This document shows, piece after piece, positions 24,254 through 32,968 of a stretch of DNA of 51,182 nucleotides. Origin of the DNA: an uncultured Bacilli bacterium (GTDB taxonomy: Bacteria > Bacillota_I > Bacilli_A > RF39 > UBA660); the NCBI GenBank assembly GCA_934101345.1, contig CAKOQV010000002.1:1-51182 (forward strand). The letters are read 5' to 3'. The translations under genes and the position numbers were made by a program. Every line of letters starts with the position of its first letter. The stretch's first letter is position 1. The notes beneath the pieces were generated by a model that was not told where the DNA came from, searched no databases, and saw nothing but the letters and a program-made list of their open reading frames with translations.

Positions 24254-26158
24254 CTATGCTATTTTATAATCATCTTCAAGAGAAAATACAACATTTTCCT
24301 CAATCCAATTTTTTCTTGGTTCTACAGCATCACCCATAAGTACAGATACCCTCTTTTCAGCAAGAGCGGCATCAGTAATATTTACCTTAATCAATTTTCT
24401 CTCTTTAGGATCCATAGTAGTTTCCCATAACTGATTAGCATTCATTTCACCAAGTCCTTTGTATCTTTGAACTTTATAATTTGTTTTTCCTTTAGTTTCT
24501 TCTCTTAATTCTTCATTAGACCAAGCATAAACATGTTTAGTTCCACTAGTAACCTTATATAAAGGTGGCATTGCTATAAATAAATGTCCATCTTCAATAA
24601 GTGGTTTCATATATCTATAAAAGAATGTAAGCAACAAACATTGTATATGTGCACCATCATCATCAGCATCGGTCATTATTATTACTTTACCATAATTTAT
24701 ATCTTTTGAATTAAAATCACTACCTACGCCAGCACCAATTGTATAAATCAAAGTATTTATTTCTTCATTCTTAAATATTTCTTCCATTCTAGTTTTTTCA
24801 GTATTTAATACTTTACCACGAAGTGGAAGAATAGCTTGCGTTTTTCTATCTCTTCCTTGTTTAGCAGAACCACCTGCACTATCCCCCTCAACAATAAATA
24901 GTTCCTTTTCCATAGCTTTTTTACTCTGAGCAGGAGTAAGTTTTCCTGATAATAATCTTTCCGTTTTTTTACTATCTTTTCCTTTTCTAGTTTCTTCTCT
25001 TGCTTTTCTAGCAGCCTCTCTAGCTTCCTTTCCTTTTACAGCCTTACCAACTATTTTAGTAGCCACCACTTTATTTTCTTCAAGAAAAAATTTCAATTTT
25101 TCCGTAACTATAGCTTCAACGACAGCTCTTGCCGCAGGAGTACCGAGTTTTGACTTAGTTTGGCCCTCAAATTGTAATATATCTTCAGGTATTTGAACCG
25201 ATATAACTGCTGTTAATCCTTCTCTTACATCAGAGCCATCAAAACTTTTATCTTTTTTTAAATAATTATTTGTTCTAGCATAATCATTAAGAACCTTTGT
25301 AATAGCAGTTTTAAATCCAACTTCATGACTACCGCCGTCACTAGTTTTAACATCATTAACAAATGACACTATATTTTCTGAATAGCCATCAGTATATTGC
25401 ATAGCCACTGATACATTAATTTTATCTTTTGAGCTATCAAAGCATAATGGTTTATGTAATACTTCTTTACCTTCATTTAAATATTCACAAAAAGCTTCTA
25501 AACCATTTTCATAATGGTATTTTTCACTTCTGCCTTCTATTTCATCAACAACCTCAATAGTAAGTCCACTTATTAAGAAAGCACTCTCTTGCATTCTTTC
25601 ACATATAGTAGAAAAACTAAATGTTGTAACAGGAAAAATACTTGGATCTGGTTTAAATTTAACTGTTGTTCCAGTTCTATTTGTAGTTCCAACTTTTTTA
25701 AGTGGTACTACTACTTTACCACCATTTTCAAACTTTATATAATATTCTCCACCATCACGGCGAGTAACAACTTCCATTACTGAACTCAACGCATTAACTA
25801 CTGAACCGCCTACTCCATGTAATCCTCCAGATACTTTATAACCACCCTCGCTAAATTTTCCACCAGCATGAAGTACAGTATATATTACTTCCGGTGTTGA
25901 CCTTCCAGAAGAATGCATTCCAACTGGTAGTCCTCTACCTTTATCGGTTACACTAACTGCCCCATCTTTATGTAAAACTATTTTTAAATGATTACCATAT
26001 CCATTTAAAGCTTCATCAATAGAATTATCCACTATCTCCCATACTAGATGATGTAGGCCTCTTTTATCAGTAGAGCCTATATACATACCGGGTCTTTTTC
26101 TTACTGCCTCCAATCCTTCTAGTATTTTAATTGAACTTTCATCATATTTTGCTGTCAT
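24254..26158 (-). CDS. parE: DNA topoisomerase IV subunit B
   Basis: ATPase subunit of the decatenase topoisomerase IV. GHKL motifs (EIVDNSIDEALNG, DKGRGLPVG, GGLHGVGGSVVNALS), the Toprim EGDSAGGSAKQGRD and DADDDGAHI, and the C-terminal QRYKGLGEMNANQLWETTM are intact. The HLVWEIVDN wording and PRKNWIEENV tail favour ParE over GyrB. No parC follows; instead cdsA starts 9 bp after the stop. The annotated frame can begin with GTG at 26167, but that lies in the SD (AGAGTGAT); I choose ATG 26158. Promoter at 26193-26221. Confidence 0.9.
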   Translation of the reverse strand: MTAKYDESSIKILEGLEAVRKRPGMYIGSTDKRGLHHLVWEIVDNSIDEALNGYGNHLKIVLHKDGAVSVTDKGRGLPVGMHSSGRSTPEVIYTVLHAGGKFSEGGYKVSGGLHGVGGSVVNALSSVMEVVTRRDGGEYYIKFENGGKVVVPLKKVGTTNRTGTTVKFKPDPSIFPVTTFSFSTICERMQESAFLISGLTIEVVDEIEGRSEKYHYENGLEAFCEYLNEGKEVLHKPLCFDSSKDKINVSVAMQYTDGYSENIVSFVNDVKTSDGGSHEVGFKTAITKVLNDYARTNNYLKKDKSFDGSDVREGLTAVISVQIPEDILQFEGQTKSKLGTPAARAVVEAIVTEKLKFFLEENKVVATKIVGKAVKGKEAREAARKAREETRKGKDSKKTERLLSGKLTPAQSKKAMEKELFIVEGDSAGGSAKQGRDRKTQAILPLRGKVLNTEKTRMEEIFKNEEINTLIYTIGAGVGSDFNSKDINYGKVIIMTDADDDGAHIQCLLLTFFYRYMKPLIEDGHLFIAMPPLYKVTSGTKHVYAWSNEELREETKGKTNYKVQRYKGLGEMNANQLWETTMDPKERKLIKVNITDAALAEKRVSVLMGDAVEPRKNWIEENVVFSLEDDYKIA

Positions 26159-26192
26159 AACTATCACTCTTTCTATTAATTTCCATAATAAT

Positions 26193-26221
26193 TATACAAT
26201 AAAATAAAAAGAAGAGCAAGT
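26193..26221 (-). promoter_or_regulatory. promoter of parE-cdsA-rseP operon
   Basis: -35 TTGCTC (26216-26221), 17-bp spacer, -10 TATAAT (26193-26198). Confidence 0.65.
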
Positions 26222-26250
26222 TTTCTAATCATTTTTTACATTCAAAAAAA

Positions 26251-26280
26251 AGAAAATAACCTTAATTCAAGTTACTTTCT
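26251..26280 (-). terminator. terminator of the pilin-sortase operon
   Basis: 12-bp stem with two G-U pairs (arms 26269-26280 and 26251-26262), 6-nt loop, followed by a long T tract on the minus strand. Overlaps the stop of the 460-aa gene. Confidence 0.8.
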
Positions 26281-27644
26281 AATATTTCTTTAAATTTAAC
26301 ACAATCATCAATACTATAATTACCAATTAAACTCATAGTTACAGCATCATCTACACTAATATTACTTTTATTAGAACTATTCTTTATTTCCTTTAACATT
26401 TCTACCATCTTCTTATAATCATTTAAAGAATATGATTCTTCTCTAACAGTATCAAGTGCTTCTACTTCAGATTTTTCTTTTATATCTTCATCTTGTTTTA
26501 TTAAATCATTAAGTGATATAGTATTATTAATAAGATTTTTCTTCATATTTTCTTCTTTTATTTTTATTGTTTTATCTTCAATAGTATCCAAGTTAATATT
26601 TAAAACATTTTTATTAATAGTATCCTTTTCTTTAATAATATTAACTTTAACTTCTGGCATCTTTTCTATTTGTTCAGTCTTAATTTTTTCTGTATTATTT
26701 ATATTAATCTTAGATACATTTGATATAATTGGTTCTACTCTCTTTATAGTATCTTTTTCCAATTCTAACTTTAAATTATTATAATTGCTTTCGTATATCT
26801 CTTGCGGATTAGATATACTATAATTTTGATTATTTATTTTACTATCATAATATGTTACTGGTACTAAACCATTTAATATATCATTAAACGTTACTTTATC
26901 ATTAATTACTGTATTTGTATTAGTAAGCATTTCTTCTTTAATCATTGGTACATCAGTAACATCCTTAGTAAATAAAGTTTCTTCTTTTGGTAATAAATCT
27001 TCAGTAGTATTGATCTTTTCAATAACAGGTTCTACATCTTTAGCAAGTGTTTCTTCAGTAACATTTTTCTTAGATGTTATTTTATCACATATAATATTAG
27101 TTATATAAATTATACTTAAAGTAGTTATCCAAAGTATAAATAATCCCATATTAAGTTCCAATATAGCCACTAAAGATTTGTTAGTATATAGTGATGATAT
27201 TTCAAAAACATTAATATTATTTTTAGCTATTATATTTAATATTATAATAAAGAAAATATTATTTATAATAAAAGTTACACTATTTATTATTTTATATATT
27301 TTTTTCTTTTTAGAGTTTAATATACTAGTAATAAATGCCAATAATATTACTATTAATACACTTATATAAATATATATTGAAGGAAAATAAATACCATTAA
27401 AAAATATTGTAGTAAAGTTATCAAATGTATTAGATAATATCTTATGATTTTTTACAATACTAATTATAAAGGTTAAAACCATTGATAAACTCATAAATAT
27501 TACATATTTTTTATTACTCATTTTTTTACAAATAAATAAAATTGTTAAAATTAACATTAAAATTATCAATATAAATATAAATTTAAATGACATTAAAGTA
27601 TCAAATAATATTTTAAATTTTTCTATTATTGATAAGTACTTCAT
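26262..27644 (-). CDS. membrane protein with long cytoplasmic tail, 460 aa, unrecognised
   Basis: Five or so hydrophobic helices occupy residues ~15-190, followed by a 270-residue charged, probably disordered tail rich in Glu/Lys/Thr/Asn. A small folded segment at the end (SYSLNDYKKMVEMLKEI, then VDDAVTMSLIGNYSIDDCVKF) may be a compact helical domain. Third gene of the pilin-sortase operon, 23 bp after sortase with SD AAAGGGGTGAT. No family recognised. By context it may assist surface-protein assembly (inference). Confidence 0.6.
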   Translation of the reverse strand: MKYLSIIEKFKILFDTLMSFKFIFILIILMLILTILFICKKMSNKKYVIFMSLSMVLTFIISIVKNHKILSNTFDNFTTIFFNGIYFPSIYIYISVLIVILLAFITSILNSKKKKIYKIINSVTFIINNIFFIIILNIIAKNNINVFEISSLYTNKSLVAILELNMGLFILWITTLSIIYITNIICDKITSKKNVTEETLAKDVEPVIEKINTTEDLLPKEETLFTKDVTDVPMIKEEMLTNTNTVINDKVTFNDILNGLVPVTYYDSKINNQNYSISNPQEIYESNYNNLKLELEKDTIKRVEPIISNVSKININNTEKIKTEQIEKMPEVKVNIIKEKDTINKNVLNINLDTIEDKTIKIKEENMKKNLINNTISLNDLIKQDEDIKEKSEVEALDTVREESYSLNDYKKMVEMLKEIKNSSNKSNISVDDAVTMSLIGNYSIDDCVKFKEILESNLN

Positions 27645-27667
27645 ACCATCACCCCTTTCTTTTCTTG

Positions 27668-28297
27668 TTATATTAATTCTGCTATATATATAGTTTGATG
27701 ATTGTTATCATCTTTTGTACAAGTAATTAATGTTAAACTAGTTTTATTTCTATCTCTTAGTATTCTTACTGTACCAGTCTTTTTTTCATTGTATATTTTA
27801 GTTATTTTATATATATAATCTTTTCCTTGATAATGAACAGTTATAGTATCATCTATACCTAACTTATATAAGTCTTTAAAATAACTATTATTATAATTAC
27901 CAGAATGTCCTGCAATTATTAAATTGCCATTTACCACATCAGGATAATCAGACTCTTTTAAAACAAGTAAATTAAATTTAACATTATTTAAACTTGATGT
28001 TTTACTATAAAAGCCCTTATAAAAATTTATCTTTGGAATATCTAATATTCCTAAATATTCTTCATAAGTATATTCATTATTATCTTCTCTTACTTCTTCA
28101 GCAGTTTCCTCTTCTACTGGTTCATTTACTTCATCATTATTTATATCTCCAGTACTTATTTCAGATAAAGCTAAATTCATTTCACTAAATACAACATCCC
28201 TTTTTTCTTTAATATAATTTGAAAGTAAAAGCGGGATTCCACATATTATTAGTATTACTCCCGCTGCTACTTGAAATTTTAAATTATTTTTCTTCAT
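27668..28297 (-). CDS. sortase
   Basis: Membrane-anchored cysteine transpeptidase of the sortase fold, 209 aa: N-terminal anchor helix (~7-28), acidic linker, catalytic domain (~75-209). Catalytic His in LIIAGHSGNY (~residue 129) and Cys in LTLITCTKDD (~191) are present. Where most classes have a catalytic Arg after the Cys, this protein reads HQTIYIAEL, so the Arg is not obvious; some small sortase groups look similar. It overlaps the pilin-like gene by 14 bp, its probable substrate. Start ATG at 28297. Confidence 0.88.
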   Translation of the reverse strand: MKKNNLKFQVAAGVILIICGIPLLLSNYIKEKRDVVFSEMNLALSEISTGDINNDEVNEPVEEETAEEVREDNNEYTYEEYLGILDIPKINFYKGFYSKTSSLNNVKFNLLVLKESDYPDVVNGNLIIAGHSGNYNNSYFKDLYKLGIDDTITVHYQGKDYIYKITKIYNEKKTGTVRILRDRNKTSLTLITCTKDDNNHQTIYIAELI

Positions 28298-29582
28298 TCT
28301 TTTTATAGTTTTTATATATTATTAATGATCCAAGACCAATAACAATAATACCTATTAAAGATGCTGTAATAGTTTTAAATGATGAAGTACTAGGAACCTC
28401 AACTGTTTCTGGTTTATTATACATAATAACATCACCATCCACTGTTCCATCCTCTTTTACTATAAACTCAACTGTCTCAGTAGATAACTCATATCCATCC
28501 GGAGCAATTGTTTCTCTTAATATATATTTACCTGGTTTTAATCCATCAGTAATTATAAACGGTTCATTTGTAGATACCCAAGCTATAATATCCCCATTTT
28601 CATCCATTAGTTCAAGATGAGCACCGGGTAATTCTTCACCTGTAGTAACATCTCTTTTACTAATAGTTACTGGTACAGGTTCATCTTTAAGTTCTAGTTT
28701 AAAACTCATTGTAGAACTCAACTTCTCATTTTCTGGGTATAAAGCAGCTACGCTTTGATAATACGAATCTGCTGGCTCATACTTATATGCTTTACTAACA
28801 GTTCCTTCTGCTGAAGCAGTAAGTTCAAAAGATACCAAAGTATTATTAATATTTGCTTTAAGAACTTTAACAATAAACTTTTCACCAATAGCAAAAGTAC
28901 TTTTTTCTTTTCCATTAATATCAGTAATTATAGTACCTGTAGGAGCATTACTCAAACTTAATGTATAACTTTCATTTTTTATATTACCAGTAGTTTTTAT
29001 TTCTAACTCACCACTAGTATAATACTTTCCATCACTTGATAATGTTAATTCATTGCTAGAATTTGCAAAACTAATAGTTGGTTTAGTATATGAATAATTA
29101 TTAGCTCCAATAATTAACTCATTCATTTTAACAACAATATCAGACTTTTCACCTCTATATGTTCCTGCCTCAAGATTAAAATCTTTGAATAAATTAGCCT
29201 CTGGATTAGATAAATACCACATAGCAAGTGCTGTAGTAAAATAATCCTTTTCTTCATTACCAAATAAATAATTTGGATATCCATGTTCTAAAACATATGC
29301 ATATCTAGCGTCTAATTCCCCTTTTAGATAATAAACTTGACTACCACTTGTTACATTATGTTTATACATATCAATACAATAAATAAAATCTCCTGTTGTA
29401 GTTTTTTGTTTGTGAACAAAAACTCCATCTGCAAAATTTTTAGACAAATACATTTCAGTCTCAATACTATGACTTGCACCTACTGTAAAACTAGCAGGAG
29501 CCGTAGTATCAGCTTTTACACTAGTGCATAACAAGCAAGACAAAAATACAAATAAACTAATCAAAATCTTATTTAATTTCAT
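28284..29582 (-). CDS. sortase-linked surface protein: thioester-like domain plus SpaA domain
   Basis: 432 aa. Signal peptide ending near VKA-DTT (~residue 24); a thioester-adhesin-like N-terminal domain (~35-165) with the Cys in FIYCIDM; a beta domain (~165-290); a SpaA/Cna_B domain (~300-385) with Lys in VTISKRD and Glu in LRETIAPDGY fitting an isopeptide bond; sorting signal VPSTSSFKT, a hydrophobic helix and KNYKKNEEK. The partner Gln of the usual TQLAIW motif is not present (TALAMW), so a thioester is doubtful. Consensus promoter at 29613-29641; sortase is encoded just downstream. Confidence 0.85.
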   Translation of the reverse strand: MKLNKILISLFVFLSCLLCTSVKADTTAPASFTVGASHSIETEMYLSKNFADGVFVHKQKTTTGDFIYCIDMYKHNVTSGSQVYYLKGELDARYAYVLEHGYPNYLFGNEEKDYFTTALAMWYLSNPEANLFKDFNLEAGTYRGEKSDIVVKMNELIIGANNYSYTKPTISFANSSNELTLSSDGKYYTSGELEIKTTGNIKNESYTLSLSNAPTGTIITDINGKEKSTFAIGEKFIVKVLKANINNTLVSFELTASAEGTVSKAYKYEPADSYYQSVAALYPENEKLSSTMSFKLELKDEPVPVTISKRDVTTGEELPGAHLELMDENGDIIAWVSTNEPFIITDGLKPGKYILRETIAPDGYELSTETVEFIVKEDGTVDGDVIMYNKPETVEVPSTSSFKTITASLIGIIVIGLGSLIIYKNYKKNEEK

Positions 29583-29612
29583 TATAAAAACCTCCCTTTG
29601 AAATTGCCTAAT

Positions 29613-29641
29613 ATACTACCACTTTTTTATAATTTTGTCAA
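29613..29641 (-). promoter_or_regulatory. promoter of the pilin-sortase operon
   Basis: TTGACA (29636-29641), 17-bp spacer, TAGTAT (29613-29618); AAGGGAGG SD follows before the ATG at 29582. Confidence 0.8.
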
Positions 29642-29757
29642 TAGCATTACCATCGAAAGCATGGTTTCAATTACCATTGTAGAATAAAATAGTAAATTCT
29701 CTTTTTATTGATTTACGAGAAATAAGTTTTATAATATATATTGCTAATTACAAATAA

Positions 29758-29786
29758 TTGACTAAAATATATCAAAATGATATAAT
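29758..29786 (+). promoter_or_regulatory. promoter of the M15 carboxypeptidase operon
   Basis: TTGACT (29758-29763), 17-bp spacer, TATAAT (29781-29786); GGTGAT SD at 29793 before the ATG at 29807. Divergent from the pilin promoter. Confidence 0.88.
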
Positions 29787-29806
29787 TATTACGGTGATTA
29801 GTTAAA

Positions 29807-30949
29807 ATGTTAATATTAGAAATAAATAAATTTCCTAGCTGTGGCCCTTCATGGTTTTTAAAGATAATACTATTTTTAAGAGAATTTTTAAACATCCTAT
29901 ATATTGCTATACCAATATGTTTAATTATCTTAATGATGATAGATTTATCAAAAGCTGTCATTTCATCAGATAACGATAAAATGACAAAATCCGCACAAAT
30001 GGCCATAAAAAGATTAAAATATGCAATCCTAATTTTTGCTGTTCCTTGGATAGTATCAGTTGTGATGTCTATTCTAGGCGATATAGGTGTAGAATACACA
30101 TCATGTTTAAACATCACTCAAGCACAAGTTGGAGTTATTGAACAAAGAGAAGAAAAAGAAGAAGAAGAATATTATCAAGAATTAAAAAACAATTTAAATA
30201 ACAACAGTAATAGTAATAGTAGCAATAACAATAATAGTAATAGTAACAGTAATAGTAATAATAATAGTAACAGTAATAGTAACAGTAATAATAATGGTAA
30301 TAGTAGTACTCCTAATGTAGACTTTATAAAAATAAACAAAAAAGGATGTGACGGAGTAGTATATTTTGAAAATGGCACATTTTATGTACCAAAATTTTCT
30401 AGCATACCAGCAGGAACCGATGGTACTCAAGGATCAGGACCTAATAATTACAATAAATATTTTTATGAATTACTTCAACAATTCTTAAACGATGCCAAGA
30501 AAGCCGGTTTCACTATAACCGCATCAACAACACTAATGGGAAGCTGGAGGCCATATGAAGTCCAAGCCTATTATTATTGTTGCTACACAGGTACTGGAGC
30601 ACCATATAGTGTACCACAAAAATATCGTATTGGAAAATATGCTAATTTACCTACTTGTACAGGTGCAGGATCTTGTAATGGTGGCAATCGAGCAGCAAAA
30701 CCAGGAATATCATATCATGGTTACGGAATTGCCGCAGATTTAGGAGGAGTCAGAGATAATACAGCAGCAAGTAATTGGGCAAAAAATAATGCAAGTAAAT
30801 ATCATTTAGTCTTTGGTGTTCCTGGAGAACCATGGCATATTCAGCCTTTAAAGGTTGTCGTCGGAGATAATAAAGGATGCACATCTACCAAATCATCACA
30901 GAAAAAGAACTCTAATAATAACAAAAAGAATAAGGATGTGACAAAATAA
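29807..30949 (+). CDS. membrane-anchored M15 (VanY-type) D-Ala-D-Ala carboxypeptidase-like protein with Asn/Ser linker
   Basis: 380 aa in three parts. Residues ~18-105 hold two membrane helices and a short loop (MMIDLSKAVISSDNDKMTK) in the style of VirB2/TrbC-like pilin anchors seen in related bacteria. Residues ~128-168 are an Asn/Ser/Gly low-complexity linker. The C-terminal ~180 residues are a peptidase M15_4 domain with GSWRPYEVQ, the zinc motif SYHGYGIAADL and EPWHIQ, all metal ligands present. It probably trims D-Ala or cross-bridges in peptidoglycan outside the membrane. The next gene starts in the stop codon (TAATG). The pilin-like head is inference from layout. Confidence 0.8.
   Translation: MLILEINKFPSCGPSWFLKIILFLREFLNILYIAIPICLIILMMIDLSKAVISSDNDKMTKSAQMAIKRLKYAILIFAVPWIVSVVMSILGDIGVEYTSCLNITQAQVGVIEQREEKEEEEYYQELKNNLNNNSNSNSSNNNNSNSNSNSNNNSNSNSNSNNNGNSSTPNVDFIKINKKGCDGVVYFENGTFYVPKFSSIPAGTDGTQGSGPNNYNKYFYELLQQFLNDAKKAGFTITASTTLMGSWRPYEVQAYYYCCYTGTGAPYSVPQKYRIGKYANLPTCTGAGSCNGGNRAAKPGISYHGYGIAADLGGVRDNTAASNWAKNNASKYHLVFGVPGEPWHIQPLKVVVGDNKGCTSTKSSQKKNSNNNKKNKDVTK
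30189..30310 (+). repeat. AAT/AGT trinucleotide low-complexity repeat
   Basis: About 40 codons of AAY and AGY encoding the Asn/Ser linker of the M15 protein. Prone to slippage in whole codons, which would change linker length without frameshift. The reverse strand shows long open Leu/Thr/Ile frames that are only shadows of this repeat. Confidence 0.85.
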
Positions 30950-31665
30950 TGAAAGAAATAATAAATCAAATGCTTCAAATTATAAAAGAAAAGAAAAAAG
31001 AGAGCATTATACTAATAAGTATTTTAGGATTAGCAATTATCATAATTACTTTTACAAACATAAATTCAAAAATTAACAATAAAAATAAAATTTTTCCAAA
31101 ATACGATTATATATTTGAAAATAGCGAAACAGCACTAAAAAATAACGATTCATCTATGCCCTATGTTAATTTAATTGGAGACAATATTACAAAAATAAAC
31201 AATGATATTAAAACATTATACTATACAGTGGATATTCAAGAAGACTGCTACTTAGATTATAGATATTATGTAAGTGGAGACATTATATCACTAATTATTG
31301 AAAAAAATTTCTATGGAGATAATGATGTAGCAGCCGAAACATATTTTTACAATTTCAGTATTGATAACAAAAATACACTGACTGATAACGAACTAAAAAA
31401 TATATATAATTTAACTGACAAACAAATCGAAAATAAAATATTATCTCAAATCAAAGAATATTATAATTATGAAATAGAAAAAGAATATATCAGCAGTGAA
31501 ACATGTAACTTTGACTGCTATAAAGAAGGGCTAAATGAAAATACCTTTTTCTATGTACAAGACAATAAATTATTTGCCTATAATTTATTTTCAACTGATC
31601 ATACATTTATATATGATTCAGAAAAACCATTTAACTACAACATATATAGTTTTAAATTAAATTAA
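30949..31665 (+). CDS. membrane-anchored extracellular protein, 238 aa (possibly DUF4163/RsiV-like)
   Basis: One N-terminal membrane helix (residues ~19-38), then an extracellular domain. Features such as LYYTVDIQEDCYLDYRY and IISLIIEKN recall DUF4163/PdaC-RsiV-type ectodomains, but identity is uncertain. Cys pair near ETCNFDCYKEG may form a disulfide. The start overlaps the stop of the M15 gene (TAATG), so translation is coupled and a role in wall remodelling is likely (inference). Confidence 0.6.
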   Translation: MKEIINQMLQIIKEKKKESIILISILGLAIIIITFTNINSKINNKNKIFPKYDYIFENSETALKNNDSSMPYVNLIGDNITKINNDIKTLYYTVDIQEDCYLDYRYYVSGDIISLIIEKNFYGDNDVAAETYFYNFSIDNKNTLTDNELKNIYNLTDKQIENKILSQIKEYYNYEIEKEYISSETCNFDCYKEGLNENTFFYVQDNKLFAYNLFSTDHTFIYDSEKPFNYNIYSFKLN

Positions 31666-31673
31666 TTATATGC

Positions 31674-31710
31674 AAATTAAAAGAAGAACCAAAAATTCTT
31701 CTTTTAATTT
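31674..31710. terminator. strong bidirectional terminator
   Basis: Perfect 15-bp stem with 7-nt loop between the convergent 238-aa gene and prs; A/T tracts on both sides. Confidence 0.88.
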
Positions 31711-31715
31711 TTCTC

Positions 31716-32774
31716 TTAATTCAATCTATTTCTACCTTGTTCATATATTTCAGCTATAGATTCTTTTTTATTTAATTTATTAATTACCTCAGCAATAAGT
31801 CCTGAACAGTCTGTTTCATTATACCATTCTTTATTCTTAATATCATCAGAAACATAAGATAAATTTGTAACATATAACTTATCAAATTCTTTATTATTAT
31901 ACGCCTCATCAAACATATCTATTCCTTCAGTAAATAACGCAAATGTAGCAGCCAAATAAATTTTTTTAGCCCCCTTCTTCTTTAAACTTTTAGCAGTCTC
32001 AATCATAGAGGTACCAGAAGAAATCATATCGTCAACTATCAAAATATTTTTATTCTTAACATCAGAACCCAAATAAACATGTTCAACTATTGGATTTTTT
32101 CCATTTACCACTTTTGTCAAATCTCTTCTTTTATAGAATAATCCAACATCACATCCGAGCATTCCCGCAAAATATCTTGCTCTTTCCATTGCACCCATAT
32201 CTGGACTAACGACAATTATATTACTATTAATATTTTCATTTTTTTCTAAAGCATCAATTATTATGTTTGTAGGATAAAAATTATCAAAAGATAAATTAGG
32301 AACAGCATTAACAACATTTGGATCATGAGCATCAAAAGTAATAATATTAGTTACGCCAATTCTCTCTAGTTCTTGCAAAGCCAAAGCACAATCTAAACTT
32401 TCTCTACCTTTTCTCTTATGTTGTCTAGACTGATAAAGCATAGGCATTATAACATTTATTTTAGCTGCATGACCACTAGTAGCACTAATTAATCTTTTAA
32501 TATCCTGAAAATGCTCATCAGGAGACATATAATGTTTCATATTATGAAAATCATAACTGATACTATAGTTACCAACATCAGACAATATATATAAGTCTTT
32601 ATCTCTTACAGTTTCATTTATCTTAACCTTTCCTTCACCATTAGAAAATCTATCACTAGTAATAGGTACAATATAAGTATCATTACTATTGTTCAAAGCT
32701 CTAAGAGCTTCATCTACTTTTTTTCCAAGCATTTCAGCATTAGAAAAAACAACTAATTTTAAATTATTATTCAT
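31716..32774 (-). CDS. prs: ribose-phosphate pyrophosphokinase, divergent
   Basis: Makes PRPP from ribose 5-phosphate and ATP for purine, pyrimidine, His, Trp and NAD synthesis. 352 aa, longer than the usual ~315. RFSNGEGKVKI, the SRQHKRKGRES flexible loop, TFDAHDPNVVNAVP and the PRPP-binding loop ILIVDDMISSGTSM are present. Some positions differ from standard Prs (MSPDEHFQDIKRLIS insertion), so it belongs to a longer subgroup. SD AAGGAGG before ATG 32774; it follows the tRNA-Arg gene on the same strand. Confidence 0.9.
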   Translation of the reverse strand: MNNNLKLVVFSNAEMLGKKVDEALRALNNSNDTYIVPITSDRFSNGEGKVKINETVRDKDLYILSDVGNYSISYDFHNMKHYMSPDEHFQDIKRLISATSGHAAKINVIMPMLYQSRQHKRKGRESLDCALALQELERIGVTNIITFDAHDPNVVNAVPNLSFDNFYPTNIIIDALEKNENINSNIIVVSPDMGAMERARYFAGMLGCDVGLFYKRRDLTKVVNGKNPIVEHVYLGSDVKNKNILIVDDMISSGTSMIETAKSLKKKGAKKIYLAATFALFTEGIDMFDEAYNNKEFDKLYVTNLSYVSDDIKNKEWYNETDCSGLIAEVINKLNKKESIAEIYEQGRNRLN

Positions 32775-32828
32775 TAATAATAGCCTCCTTCATTATTTAT
32801 ATAATTTAAATTATTATAATTAAAATAA

Positions 32829-32905
32829 TGGCGTCCTCGGACAGAATCGAACTGTCGACCTATTGCTTAGGAGGCAATCGCTCTATCCTACTGAGCTACG
32901 AGGAC
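32829..32905 (-). tRNA. tRNA-Arg (anticodon CCT), CCA encoded
   Basis: Full cloverleaf on the minus strand: acceptor GTCCTCG/CGAGGAC, D-stem GCTC/GAGC, anticodon stem ATTGC/GCAAT with loop CTCCTAA (anticodon CCT, reads AGG), T-arm GACAG-TTCGATT-CTGTC, discriminator G followed by encoded CCA. A TATAAT preceded by TG lies 10-15 bases upstream. Confidence 0.95.
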
Positions 32906-32968
32906 ACAACATAATTATATCAAATTATAAATTAAAATAAAAGACTATTTTGTTTATTTCCAAAATAA

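Noticed and set aside
24254..26158. gyrB instead of parE
   Set aside because: The HLVWEIVDN and RKNWIEENV wording and the absence of gyrA/recF neighbours favour parE, though paralogy cannot be fully excluded without a tree.
30189..30310. Possible CRISPR array
   Set aside because: Units are trinucleotides inside a coding region; there are no repeat-spacer units of 25-40 bases and no cas genes.
30175..30430. Open frames on the minus strand rich in Leu or Thr/Ile opposite the M15 gene
   Set aside because: They are the mirror of the AAT/AGT codon repeat, with no SD and no non-repetitive coding signal.
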